Positions 9,375-18,034 of a DNA stretch of 56,677 nt are shown here, piece after piece (the first letter of the stretch is position 1; each line of letters starts with the position of its first letter). The notes below the pieces were generated by a model. That model had not been told where the DNA came from. It was given only the letters and a program-made list of their open reading frames with translations, and did not search any database. Source of the stretch: Bacteroidia bacterium (GTDB lineage Bacteria > Bacteroidota > Bacteroidia > UKL13-3); NCBI GenBank assembly GCA_021740845.1, contig JAIOYZ010000027.1, forward strand, positions 1 to 56,677, read 5' to 3'. The position numbers were made by a program, and so were the translations under genes.

Positions 9375-10622
9375 ATGGATGAGGGAACGAAATTATTTAT
9401 GACTCCAGACACCATGGAGCCATTATTTCCAATTGATGATAAAGGAAAATTGGAAGGATTAGCAATGGAATTAATTTTCAAAGCAGCCCGTTTGTCTGGA
9501 ACTATGAACCCAATTACCAGGAAAGCTATTGCAGATTTTCTTCGTCCAATGAACAGTTACTATTCAAATCTAATTGAAGGTCATGATACCAATCCTATTG
9601 ATATTGAAAAAGCCTTAAAAAACAACTTTTCTGAAGACAAAGTAAAAAGAAATTTACAGTTAGAAGCACATGCTCATATAAAACTTCATGAGCTAATTGG
9701 ATTGGAAATGGAAGCTATTAATACAGACATAATTCCATCCTCAACCGAATTCATAAAAAGCATACATAAAAGGTTTTACGAACACCTTCCTAAAGACTTC
9801 AAAGAAATTAAAAGCAAGGAAGGGGTCTCAAAACAACTTATCCCAGGGGAACTAAGAGTTGACGAAGTTGAGGTTGGACGTCATATTGCTCCTTACTCCA
9901 AAAATCTACCATTATTTATGGACAGGTTTGAGGCATTTTATAATACAAAAGGTGCAGAAAATAAATCCAAAACTAAACGAATTATTTCCATTGCGGCATC
10001 TCACCATAGACTTGCATGGATACATCCTTTCCTAGATGGAAATGGTCGTGTTGTTCGGTTATTTTCGGATGCTTTTTTTATAAAAGAAGGACTTGATTCA
10101 TCGGGATTATGGTCTATTTCAAGGGGACTAGCTAGAAACAATGATTTGTACAAATCTAAACTTGCAAATGCCGACCTTCAAAGGCTCAATAACTATGATG
10201 GAAGAGGCAATCTTTCTAATAAGATGTTAATAGAATTTTGCGAGTTTTTTCTTAATACAGCTATCGACCAAATAAACTATATGTATCAAATACTTGATAT
10301 AGATAATATGCTTAATAGAATTGATAGTTTTACTGATTTAATGGTAATAAAGAAAAGACTTAAAACAGAGGCTAGATATATATTATCAGATGTGTTTTTA
10401 AAAGGGAAGATAACCAAAACAGAGGCGATGAGAATCACAAACACTTCTGATAAAACCTTAAAATCTATAACTGATTCGTTAGTAGAAATGGACTTAATTG
10501 AGGCAATTAAAGAAGGCATCAATATGGTTTATTATGTAAAATATCCTATAAATCATTCCCCCATGCTTTTCCCTGGCATTTATCCAAGTGAAAAGGAAGC
10601 AGAAATGGTAAGAAATGCCTAA
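9375..10622 (+). CDS. Fic family AMP-transferase with winged-helix C-terminus
   Basis: 415-residue Fic protein, expected to transfer AMP from ATP to a hydroxyl on a target protein. The catalytic motif is H217-PFLDGNGRVV-R228, fully matching HPFxxGNGRxxR. The N-terminal helix carries S64-NLI-E68-G69, the (S/T)xxxE(G/N) inhibitory motif of class II Fic proteins, so it should be autoinhibited by Glu68. Residues ~340-400 (KGKITKTEAMRITNTSDKTL) form a helix-turn-helix/winged-helix domain typical of Fic proteins with possible DNA binding. No separate antitoxin gene lies beside it, consistent with built-in inhibition. Repeated CGGAA boxes lie upstream. The cellular target is unknown. Confidence 0.92.
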   Translation: MDEGTKLFMTPDTMEPLFPIDDKGKLEGLAMELIFKAARLSGTMNPITRKAIADFLRPMNSYYSNLIEGHDTNPIDIEKALKNNFSEDKVKRNLQLEAHAHIKLHELIGLEMEAINTDIIPSSTEFIKSIHKRFYEHLPKDFKEIKSKEGVSKQLIPGELRVDEVEVGRHIAPYSKNLPLFMDRFEAFYNTKGAENKSKTKRIISIAASHHRLAWIHPFLDGNGRVVRLFSDAFFIKEGLDSSGLWSISRGLARNNDLYKSKLANADLQRLNNYDGRGNLSNKMLIEFCEFFLNTAIDQINYMYQILDIDNMLNRIDSFTDLMVIKKRLKTEARYILSDVFLKGKITKTEAMRITNTSDKTLKSITDSLVEMDLIEAIKEGINMVYYVKYPINHSPMLFPGIYPSEKEAEMVRNA

Positions 10623-10732
10623 AATTCCGTTCATTAAAAACCAACGATCCTTGATTAAAAATTTTATTATAAAGAATTGCGACTGGTAAATTACACTTAC
10701 CAATACTTTGAAAACATCATCTTTTAAGCAAA

Positions 10733-10775
10733 AAAACCAATCGCATTTTTGGTTCGAACCAAATGGTTTTTAAAA
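10733..10775. repeat. 43-bp intergenic repeat, second copy
   Basis: Differs from 6696-6738 at one position. It contains TTTGGTTCGAACCAAA flanked by AAAACCA and TGGTTTT, and lies between the Fic gene and the next lipoprotein gene. Confidence 0.8.
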
Positions 10776-10911
10776 ACTGTTTTAGAATTTTAAATTGGTG
10801 GCGAAAATGGTTTTCTATATTGCATGTTTTAAAGGGAAGTATACAGAAGGTTTTTATCTTTTATAAATAAATTAATGCCTCTATTAAGTACAAGACAAAC
10901 TCAATTAATTC

Positions 10912-11451
10912 ATGACTAAATATCTCTTTATTTTGACCTCATTTATTGCATGGAATGGCTGTGCGAATGACAACTCAACCTACATAAAATCAAACCGCAA
11001 AAAAGAGGTGAGTGGCAAAACAAATTTGCTAGAAGATACCGTTAACATAAAAAAGTGGCTAACTAAAGTTATTACCGACTATGTTAACAAAAAGGACTTA
11101 AATGCTGCAGATAAAAATTTGCAAAAAATACTAACTGCCAGCTATTATGAATATAAAATTGAAGCAATTACATTAGAATATAGTGAAATGACAAAAGAAG
11201 AATTTCAAACAAAATGGAAATCAAAATACGACACAAGATTTGTTGGCAAAGGTGGTTTTTTTACCTCAGTTATGGACAACGGGAATATAGAAATTGCACA
11301 ATGCAAACTTTTAAAAACCTTTGGAGATACTGCCAAAGTATTTTATACTGTTGTTCATGATCTTCAATGGAACCAAGACTATAAATTTGATATAAAAATT
11401 ATTTGCAAGAACAACAAACTTCTTATTGACGATGTAAAAGAATATGAATAA
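10912..11451 (+). CDS. Hypothetical lipoprotein
   Basis: 179 residues. The N-terminus MTKYLFILTSFIAWNGC gives a plausible lipobox with Cys17. The body (residues ~45-179) has an alpha+beta pattern: a helix followed by strands with a conserved-looking KYDTRFVGKGGFF segment and a C-terminal LLIDDVKEYE strand. This resembles small periplasmic domains of the DUF3828/NTF2-like kind, but that is only an impression. It ends before a strong terminator shared with the convergent OmpA gene. Confidence 0.62.
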   Translation: MTKYLFILTSFIAWNGCANDNSTYIKSNRKKEVSGKTNLLEDTVNIKKWLTKVITDYVNKKDLNAADKNLQKILTASYYEYKIEAITLEYSEMTKEEFQTKWKSKYDTRFVGKGGFFTSVMDNGNIEIAQCKLLKTFGDTAKVFYTVVHDLQWNQDYKFDIKIICKNNKLLIDDVKEYE

Positions 11452-11494
11452 GGCAACTAAAAGGCACCATACCGATTCGGATTTGAACCATGCC

Positions 11495-11518
11495 GATTCG
11501 GATTTGCAAATCCGAATC
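11495..11518. repeat. Perfect 24-bp palindrome
   Basis: Arms GATTCGGATTTG and its exact reverse complement with no spacer. An additional direct half-copy GATTCGGATTTG starts at 11474, and a near copy of the word occurs at 8782. It lies between a stop codon and a terminator, so it may be a protein-binding site or a second hairpin. Confidence 0.8.
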
Positions 11519-11557
11519 AAAATACAAGGAGGATTTCCAATCCGACTTATACAACAT

Positions 11558-11595
11558 AAAAAAATCCTGCTTAGCGAACTAAGCAGGATTTTTTT
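11558..11595. terminator. Bidirectional intrinsic terminator
   Basis: Stem of 17 bases including an A/T base (core ATCCTGCTTAG / CTAAGCAGGAT) with loop CGAA, bounded by an A-run and a T-run, between convergent genes. A decayed relative is at 17218-17254. Confidence 0.92.
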
Positions 11596-11611
11596 GTATG
11601 TGGAATGATGT

Positions 11612-13123
11612 TTAGTATTCTAAAACAGTAAACATTACCCTGCGGTTTTGTAATCGTCCAGCTTCTGTTTCGTTGCTGGCAATTGGGTTGGCTTCGCCGT
11701 ATCCAACTGTTTTCATTTGAGATTCTTTTACATTCTTAGCTTTTAAATATGCGGCCACAGATTTGGCTCTTTTTTCTGACAAGATTTTGTTGTTATTATC
11801 ATCGCCAACATTATCTGTATAACCTGCAACTTCAATTACCATTTGCGGATTGTCGTTTAAGATATCCGCCATCTTATCCAAGATTTCATACGAAGATGTT
11901 TTTAAACGATCAGAACCTGTTTCAAAATTTACACTGCTAAATTTAAATACCAATCCTTTTTCAATCTTAATTGGTTTCAATTTTATCTCGTACTTACTTC
12001 CTTTGGCTTCGTTGCTTAAATCTACTGTTTCTTGTTGTGGCAAATAACCTTTTGCTGTTACCAACATGGTGTATTTACCCGGTTTTAAATGGAAAGTACT
12101 CTTACCACTTGGGTCTCCCTTACCTTCATAAACTGTAGCCTTTTCTTTGGTGATAACAATATTTCCTGCCACTGGAGTTCCGTATTTTTCATCTGTCATT
12201 AAAACTGTTGTGGTAACTTTATCTGCATTCACATCTGCAACTGGTGCAGGTGCTTTTTCTTTTGGTTCAGACCGACATAAACGAACTGCCAATTGAATCT
12301 CATTGGTACCTGCTGATGAAAAAGCATTGTAGGTTGAACCAACATGATATTGATAAGCGTAGGCTATGCGCAACATTTTCCAATTAAAGCCTATGCCTGC
12401 AATTAAACTTTTATCGGTGCGGTAACCCAATTGGCCACTTACCATTTCTTTCCATGTTGCCAAGCCCATGATATCATACAAACCACCAACCTCTTTGTAG
12501 TTGCGGCGCATGGCCATTGGTGTTACTTTCCAATCTTTGTTTTTTAGGTAAAAATCGTAAGCCAAGTTTACATTGTACTGACTAGAAAAATCACCAAATT
12601 GATCGAAGATATGAGGAACCGAAAAACCAGCTTTTAATTTTTTGTAATTGTAAATAACACCAAAGCCAGCATCTAATCTTGTAGAATTATAAATGGAATA
12701 AGCTGGGTCGTTTAAGTCTTTAGTGTTCACCATATCTTGGTTTAAAGAATTATTAGCAACACCTAAACTTAAACCCAATGCTAAGGAACTATTGGCATCA
12801 AATTTTACAAGATGCGCATACATTAAGTTGGCTGTAAAATAGCTTACTAAGGAGCGTTTATCGCCCACTACCATGCCACCTAAATAAGAGTTGCTTCCAA
12901 TTTTACCATTCAAGCCAAAGGTAGACGCAACGGGACCTCCCGACAAATCTGCCCACTTACTCTGGCGATTGATAAATGCATTGAAGCAATTGTTTTCTGT
13001 CATGGCTGCTGGGTTCAGCAAAAATGAATTCTGAGGATATAAATTATACGATATAGGTTGTTGGGCTTGAACCAAATTTGTTAACCCCAAAACGATTCCA
13101 AAGGATACGATTAATCTTTTCAT
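11612..13123 (-). CDS. PorP/SprF family membrane protein with C-terminal OmpA domain
   Basis: 503 residues. Signal peptide 1-20 (Val-Gln-Ala/Gln). Residues ~21-283 are a PorP/SprF-type beta-barrel (QQPISYNLYPQNSFLLNPA is the family's typical start). Residues ~303-385 are a PEGA/carboxypeptidase-regulatory-like domain (GKYTMLVTAKGYLPQQE). Residues ~390-503 are an OmpA-like peptidoglycan-binding domain with D437 in GYTDNVGDD and R452 in LSEKRAKSV. It lies 27 bases downstream of a type B sorting-domain adhesin. SprF-type partners are known to be needed for secretion or anchoring of type B cargo such as SprB, so a paired role is likely. The C-terminal half is paralogous to the OmpA protein at 22416-24158. 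Confidence 0.9.
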   Translation of the reverse strand: MKRLIVSFGIVLGLTNLVQAQQPISYNLYPQNSFLLNPAAMTENNCFNAFINRQSKWADLSGGPVASTFGLNGKIGSNSYLGGMVVGDKRSLVSYFTANLMYAHLVKFDANSSLALGLSLGVANNSLNQDMVNTKDLNDPAYSIYNSTRLDAGFGVIYNYKKLKAGFSVPHIFDQFGDFSSQYNVNLAYDFYLKNKDWKVTPMAMRRNYKEVGGLYDIMGLATWKEMVSGQLGYRTDKSLIAGIGFNWKMLRIAYAYQYHVGSTYNAFSSAGTNEIQLAVRLCRSEPKEKAPAPVADVNADKVTTTVLMTDEKYGTPVAGNIVITKEKATVYEGKGDPSGKSTFHLKPGKYTMLVTAKGYLPQQETVDLSNEAKGSKYEIKLKPIKIEKGLVFKFSSVNFETGSDRLKTSSYEILDKMADILNDNPQMVIEVAGYTDNVGDDNNNKILSEKRAKSVAAYLKAKNVKESQMKTVGYGEANPIASNETEAGRLQNRRVMFTVLEY

Positions 13124-13150
13124 AATTTTCTTTTATTAATGGTTTTGGAT

Positions 13151-16100
13151 TTATTTAGTTCTAATTAGCATAGCACCCTTTTTATTTACCTTTTCTCCTT
13201 TGATCAAATAATAATATTCGCCAGAAGGAACTAAGTTTCCATTTATAGTTCCATCCCAAGGAATATCGTATCCAGTTTGGTGAAACACTTCTTGTCCGAA
13301 AATATTGAACACCACAATTTCATGACCAGCCAAATCGCTAGCATTATCAATTACCCAAGTATCATTAAGTCCATCGCCATCGGGTGAGAAGGCATTGTAA
13401 ATTTTGGGTTCGGTGAATGACTCATTCATGGTGGTAAATAAACTATCAGCACCATAACTTGTACCAACACTATTAATAGCATAAGCACGCACGTGGTAAG
13501 TTGTTGCAGGCATTAAACCTGTTATGTTTTGAGAAAACGCTCCTATTCCATTTCCAATCTGCACCTTAGTATTTGAAGTTGTTGGATTTGCTGTTGTAGC
13601 ATAAACTACACCTCTTTCAGTAACTGAAGCAGTTCCACTATCACTCACGTTTCCACCTAATGTAGCACTGTTTGTAGTAATCAATAGTATATTACTTGTT
13701 TCAACTTGCGGTATTAAAGGAGTATTAGGTGTTACTGTAATTGTTACTGCCAATGAAGTATCTACACAAGAAACACCAGCTAAAACAATACGTTTATAAT
13801 AGGTAGTTGAAGTTAAAGCAGCAGGAGAATAATCCTGGCTTGTGCTTGCTCCAGTGGCATTGTTGTATCCTGTATTTAAAGAGGCAGAACTAATCCATTG
13901 ATACGTGAATGTACCACCTGTTGGAGTATTACCTGTTAAGGTTGCAGGTATAGATCCGCTAGTAATAGTTTGGTCTGAACCAATTGTATTAGAGCTAATG
14001 CTTGTTACAGTGATTTTTGTTGCAGCAGTTGTATCAGCAGTATAATCCCAATAGTAGGCACGCTTAAACCAAGTAGTTGTAGTTAAGGCGGAGGTTGAAT
14101 AATCTATTAAGGAATCAGCACCACCTGCAGGAGCAAATCCAGAAACCGCAGAAGTGGTAGATTTAATCCATTTATAAGTAAAAGGACGGTTATATGAATT
14201 AATTACATTGCTTCCTTGTAAGGTGGTTGAAGAACCATTGCATAAAGATTGATTTCCAGAAATGGTATCATTTGAAATTGGATAACGCTGTCTCTTTATG
14301 CTTAGTTTTCCAGTACTTAATGAGTTAATAATATCTGGCATTCCATCTAAGTCAATATCTGCGATAGCAAGAGCAGCAAAATAATTCCCCTTAATATAAA
14401 TAGAACCAGTTTGATTATAACTAATGTTGCCAGGGGTGCTTACATTTTTAAAAATACGCATGGAATCTAAATTACCACCTAAGGTTACAATATCCGGCAA
14501 ACTATCTCCATCTAAATTCCCTATTGCTATATTTCTAACAGATTCTAGGTTAGGAAAAAACAATCTTGGTGCAAAACTTATATTGCCAATAGTACTTGTA
14601 TTAGGCGCAATTGCAATTCTTGAAACTGTGGATTGAACCAACACTATATCCAATTTACCATTGTCGTCCAAATCAGCCATGGTTAATTCGCGAACAAAGG
14701 TATCTGCTGGAAAAGCAATTCCACTAGCGAAACTTATAGTAGCGGAAGTACTAGTGTTTCTATAAATTGAATACGTATTAGCAAAAGGATTGGAAACAGC
14801 CATATCTGGCTTGCCATCACCATCAATATCACCAAATTTCAAACCTATAGGCGAACTACCAGCAGTGATATCTAATTTCGATTCAAAACTTATCGAAGAG
14901 CTTGTACTTGTATTTTTAAAAACACTCACATTTACATTAAGTTGATTGCTACATGCTAATTCTGGCAAGCCATCCCCATTCAAATCTGAAACATCAAATG
15001 CACTTGGGTTGGCGTTTGTTTCTAAATCTATTCTTGACCCAAAACTAAGGGTTCCAATGATACTAGTATTAGGAAAAACACAAATTGATCTTCCAATAGA
15101 ACAAAGCACAATTAAATCCTTCTTTCCATCTCCATTTACATCTGAAATCATCACCCTAACAGGTCTTCCTTTTACAGCTAAATCAACTCTTGAAGTAACA
15201 CTTACATTGCCTTTGGTACTGTTATTCAAAAACACAGAAACAGTACTGTCTGGATAGGTATTAATCAAAGCAATATCTGGCATTCCATCTCCATCCAATT
15301 CTCCAACTGTTACTTCGTATTGTTGGGAACCAACGCCCGATTGAAAGTCAACTTTGGGTTCAAAATCTAATTTGGTTTCAGTAATTTTTGCAGGACTGAA
15401 AGTAGGTTTGAAATAATCAAAACTTGTGCAAGATAGTCCTGAACCTTTATTGACAACCTGGATAGAAGAGTAGGTAGCACCTGGAGGTAATTTTACGGTT
15501 AGAGAGGTTGCAGTTGCGTTGGTTACGGCTGCTAATGCAGGGCCAAAAAATACATAATTATTTGTCGCTGTGGTATTGAAATTATTACCAGCAATGGTTA
15601 CAGTAGTTCCATAAGGACCACTTGAAGGATAAAAGGAAGTAATAGAAGGCACACCAACTGTGGCCGCGTTAGTTGTGCGAAATTTATTTGGATTTAAATT
15701 AGCATAGGAAATATTATAATCTCTATTACTACCAGTTCCAGAATATTCCATTACCATCATTCTGTAAGTAGTATTGGCTGCTAAACCTGTTACAGTAACT
15801 ATTGAATCGGTACCACTATACACACAATACCAACCCGAAGTTCCTATTTGAGTACCTGAACCAAAAGCTGCATTTCCTGTGTAAGTAGTTCCATCTGCTG
15901 GTACAGGGACACTTAAAGTATCAGCTTTTAAGAAAGCTACTCTTCCAGCACCATCTCCTTTTGTCCAAACAGCATTTGCACTAGTAGTAGTTATGGTATT
16001 AAAGTTTATATTACTAGATTGACGAGAACTACTAGAACCAACTGCTATAGCAAAGATTCCACTCTGTCCTGAAATAATTTGTGTAGGATTGGCTCCACTT

Positions 16101-16861
16101 AGGCTTGCTTTATTAATTACTCCTCCATTACTACCCCAAAATAAGCGGTCGTTTCGCGGATCAATAGCAATAGAAACAAATTGTAATTGCGTTGGAAATG
16201 TATAAACAGTTTGAAAACTTGTTCCATCTAAATTTGTTTTGTAAATGGCTTTGTTATCAGCAAAATACAATTTGCTATTTTCAACATCAACTTGCACTCC
16301 CCAAGAGTTCGCTAAACCTGTGCGGATAGTATCTACCCCAGTACCATCAGTATTACAAATACTTATTTTATTAGTTTGGCTGGTATAATATAATTTACCT
16401 GTCCCAGAATTAATGGCAATTGCTCTACCTAAAATGGAGGTGCTCTGGGTTGCATTTAATGGCAAGGAATTTATATTTCCTGTGGCATAGCCTCCTGCAC
16501 CAATTACATAAATATTACCAGTTGCATCGTCATAAGTTACCCCTCTTGGACTAATAAACCTTCCAACGGTATTAAATGTGTCAAGAATTTGAACATTGGT
16601 TCCGTCTAAATTGGCAATTTTCAATGCCATTTTACCACAACCTTCTACCCAAAATACTTTCCCCAAACTGGATGAAATGTATGCTCCATCAGCACAACTA
16701 GCTCCAGTAACTAGCGTTTCTGTTGTGGTGCCATCAATATTGGCCCGTGAAATAGTTCCTGAACTGTTTTTCAGCCAATACACCTTTCCTTGGCCCATTG
16801 CTGAGTTCATAGCCATTAACATGATGGCCATAAAAAAGAATAAACTGCTTTTGAAATTCAT
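13151..16861 (-). CDS. Large T9SS type B (CHU_C) multidomain adhesin
   Basis: 1236 residues from the ATG at 16861, preferred over one 48 bases upstream because it places the signal peptide (MNFKSSLFFFMAIMLMAMNS) at the terminus. Order: YWTD/LDL-receptor-B-like beta-propeller (~25-285), Fn3-like segment, IPT/TIG domain (starting ITSFYPSSGPYGTTVTIAG), seven or so FG-GAP/VCBS repeats with DxDGDGxPD calcium-type loops, Ig-like segments with PTGGTFTYQW, an Fn3-like domain and a C-terminal gliding-motility-associated domain (NAFSPDGDGLNDTW to MLIRTK). This is a cell-surface or released adhesin. It forms an operon with the downstream PorP/SprF-OmpA gene. Its last Fn3 domain is close to one in the protein at 18035-22402. 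Confidence 0.9.
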   Translation of the reverse strand: MNFKSSLFFFMAIMLMAMNSAMGQGKVYWLKNSSGTISRANIDGTTTETLVTGASCADGAYISSSLGKVFWVEGCGKMALKIANLDGTNVQILDTFNTVGRFISPRGVTYDDATGNIYVIGAGGYATGNINSLPLNATQSTSILGRAIAINSGTGKLYYTSQTNKISICNTDGTGVDTIRTGLANSWGVQVDVENSKLYFADNKAIYKTNLDGTSFQTVYTFPTQLQFVSIAIDPRNDRLFWGSNGGVINKASLSGANPTQIISGQSGIFAIAVGSSSSRQSSNINFNTITTTSANAVWTKGDGAGRVAFLKADTLSVPVPADGTTYTGNAAFGSGTQIGTSGWYCVYSGTDSIVTVTGLAANTTYRMMVMEYSGTGSNRDYNISYANLNPNKFRTTNAATVGVPSITSFYPSSGPYGTTVTIAGNNFNTTATNNYVFFGPALAAVTNATATSLTVKLPPGATYSSIQVVNKGSGLSCTSFDYFKPTFSPAKITETKLDFEPKVDFQSGVGSQQYEVTVGELDGDGMPDIALINTYPDSTVSVFLNNSTKGNVSVTSRVDLAVKGRPVRVMISDVNGDGKKDLIVLCSIGRSICVFPNTSIIGTLSFGSRIDLETNANPSAFDVSDLNGDGLPELACSNQLNVNVSVFKNTSTSSSISFESKLDITAGSSPIGLKFGDIDGDGKPDMAVSNPFANTYSIYRNTSTSATISFASGIAFPADTFVRELTMADLDDNGKLDIVLVQSTVSRIAIAPNTSTIGNISFAPRLFFPNLESVRNIAIGNLDGDSLPDIVTLGGNLDSMRIFKNVSTPGNISYNQTGSIYIKGNYFAALAIADIDLDGMPDIINSLSTGKLSIKRQRYPISNDTISGNQSLCNGSSTTLQGSNVINSYNRPFTYKWIKSTTSAVSGFAPAGGADSLIDYSTSALTTTTWFKRAYYWDYTADTTAATKITVTSISSNTIGSDQTITSGSIPATLTGNTPTGGTFTYQWISSASLNTGYNNATGASTSQDYSPAALTSTTYYKRIVLAGVSCVDTSLAVTITVTPNTPLIPQVETSNILLITTNSATLGGNVSDSGTASVTERGVVYATTANPTTSNTKVQIGNGIGAFSQNITGLMPATTYHVRAYAINSVGTSYGADSLFTTMNESFTEPKIYNAFSPDGDGLNDTWVIDNASDLAGHEIVVFNIFGQEVFHQTGYDIPWDGTINGNLVPSGEYYYLIKGEKVNKKGAMLIRTK

Positions 16862-16881
16862 AATTTGATTTGGTTTAATAA

Positions 16882-16974
16882 TTAATGAGTCTTGAGTTGA
16901 TGTTTGCATTTTGCAACCTCTCTGTTAAGAGTTTGAGCAGGTTTGAAACTAAATTTGAGTAATCGTTTTTTCAT
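16882..16974 (-). CDS. Possible 30-residue leader peptide
   Basis: A short frame opens with ATGAAAAAACG and ends TAA 20 bases before the adhesin start: MKKRLLKFSFKPAQTLNREV followed by ten more residues. It is positively charged and has no recognisable domain. It could be a translated leader or chance; its N-terminus looks like a signal-peptide start but no hydrophobic core follows. Low confidence. Confidence 0.2.
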   Translation of the reverse strand: MKKRLLKFSFKPAQTLNREVAKCKHQLKTH

Positions 16975-17035
16975 GGTTATAGTTTTTGAAATGGTTTTAT
17001 TGTTGGACAATTATATACTAAGATATAATACAAAA

Positions 17036-17060
17036 AAACAAGGGTTAACCCTTATTTTTC
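17036..17060 (-). terminator. Intrinsic terminator on the minus strand
   Basis: AAGGGTTAACCCTT palindrome (17040-17053) with partly paired flanks, followed on the minus strand by GTTTTTTT. It lies downstream of the decayed PorP duplicate and could end its transcription. Confidence 0.6.
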
Positions 17061-17217
17061 AACCCATCCAATTAACATAAAAACAAAGCCACTAATATTA
17101 AATAAACAAACATCTAAACTATTTAGCCTTGAAAAATTTATATCAACATGATTTTTTAGGTCGCTAAAACCATGCATTAATATTAGAATTCCATTGATTG
17201 GGATTTGCCACCCAACT

Positions 17218-17628
17218 AAAAAAAAAATCCTGCCATCGAACTTAGCAGGATCATTTAAATCTTTTGTGTTCACCATATCTTGGTTCAAAGAATTATTAGC
17301 AACACCTAAACTTAAACCCAAAGCTAAGGAACTATTGGCATCAAATTTTACAAGGTGTGCATACATTAAGTTGGCTGTAAAATAGCTTACTAATGAGCGT
17401 TTATCGCCCACTACTGCCACCAAAATAAGAGTTGTTTCCAATTTTACCATTCAAGCCAAAGGTAGACGCAACGGGACCTCCCGACAAATCTGCTCATTTG
17501 CGTTGGCGATTGATAAATGCATTGAAACAATTGTTTTCTGTCATGGCTACTGGGTTCAGCAAAATTGAATTTTGAGGATATAAATTATACAATATAGGTT
17601 GTTGGGCTTGAACCAAATTTGTTAATCC
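17218..17628 (-). pseudogene. Decayed partial duplicate of the PorP/SprF-OmpA gene
   Basis: Bases ~17255-17628 are highly similar to ~12710-13090 of the gene at 11612-13123, covering codons for about residues 12-141 of that protein, with frameshifting indels (for example near 17415) and substitutions. At its 3' side it is joined at LNDPA to a damaged copy of that gene's terminator (17218-17254, ATCCTGC...TCGAACT...GCAGGAT). The intact genes have ~1.1 kb between these two pieces, so an internal deletion probably occurred, perhaps at the shared GCAGGAT word. An open stretch from 17450 to 17052 remains but is not a plausible protein. Confidence 0.85.
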
Positions 17629-18034
17629 GATAATTCAACTCAAACTAATTTTCAACCGAAAGCAGAAACTTCTATCCTAATTATCGAAATTAGATGAGTA
17701 GTAAAGCATTCAAAAGCGAGCTTGATTGAAAGCATTTTAATGTAGAAAAGGATACTATACTTAATTCAAGGTACCCAAGAACCCCAAGAATTAATACCAA
17801 ATCTAAAAGCAAAGATTGAACCCAATCAAAAAAATAAAATAAGGGCTTTAGCATTTCAGGATTAACCCAAACTCTATTGAAGGAATTTGTCCTTACTTGT
17901 CTATTAGCCAAACCTCTACAAACATTTTCTAAGAAATTGAATATTGAAAATCATTAAAAAATCAGGGTTAACCCTGATTTTTTTGCAGTAAAAGCGTATT
18001 TATACTTGCATATACAATTCATTAACCTAAAACC
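17629..18034. other. 406-bp gap upstream of the large plus-strand adhesin gene
   Basis: No credible gene. It contains the hairpin at 17956-17984 and a TATACTTG box at 18001-18008 that loosely fits a -7 element for the adhesin gene, 26 bases before its ATG. Confidence 0.5.
17956..17984. terminator. Palindromic terminator
   Basis: AAAAAATCAGGG, four-base centre TTAA, then the exact complement CCCTGATTTTTT plus an extra T. It is symmetric, so it could act on both strands; its GGGTTAACCC core matches that at 17036-17060. It sits just before the putative promoter of the 18035 gene. Confidence 0.75.

Noticed and set aside
6714-10760. GGTTCGAACC resembles the T-arm of tRNA (GGTTCGAATCC)
   Set aside because: No acceptor stem, D-arm or anticodon arm can be built around any of these copies, and they are symmetric palindromes in AT-rich DNA.
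17052-17450. 132-codon open frame as a functional gene
   Set aside because: Its first part is the frame of the decayed PorP duplicate and the remainder is downstream non-coding sequence; no complete domain.
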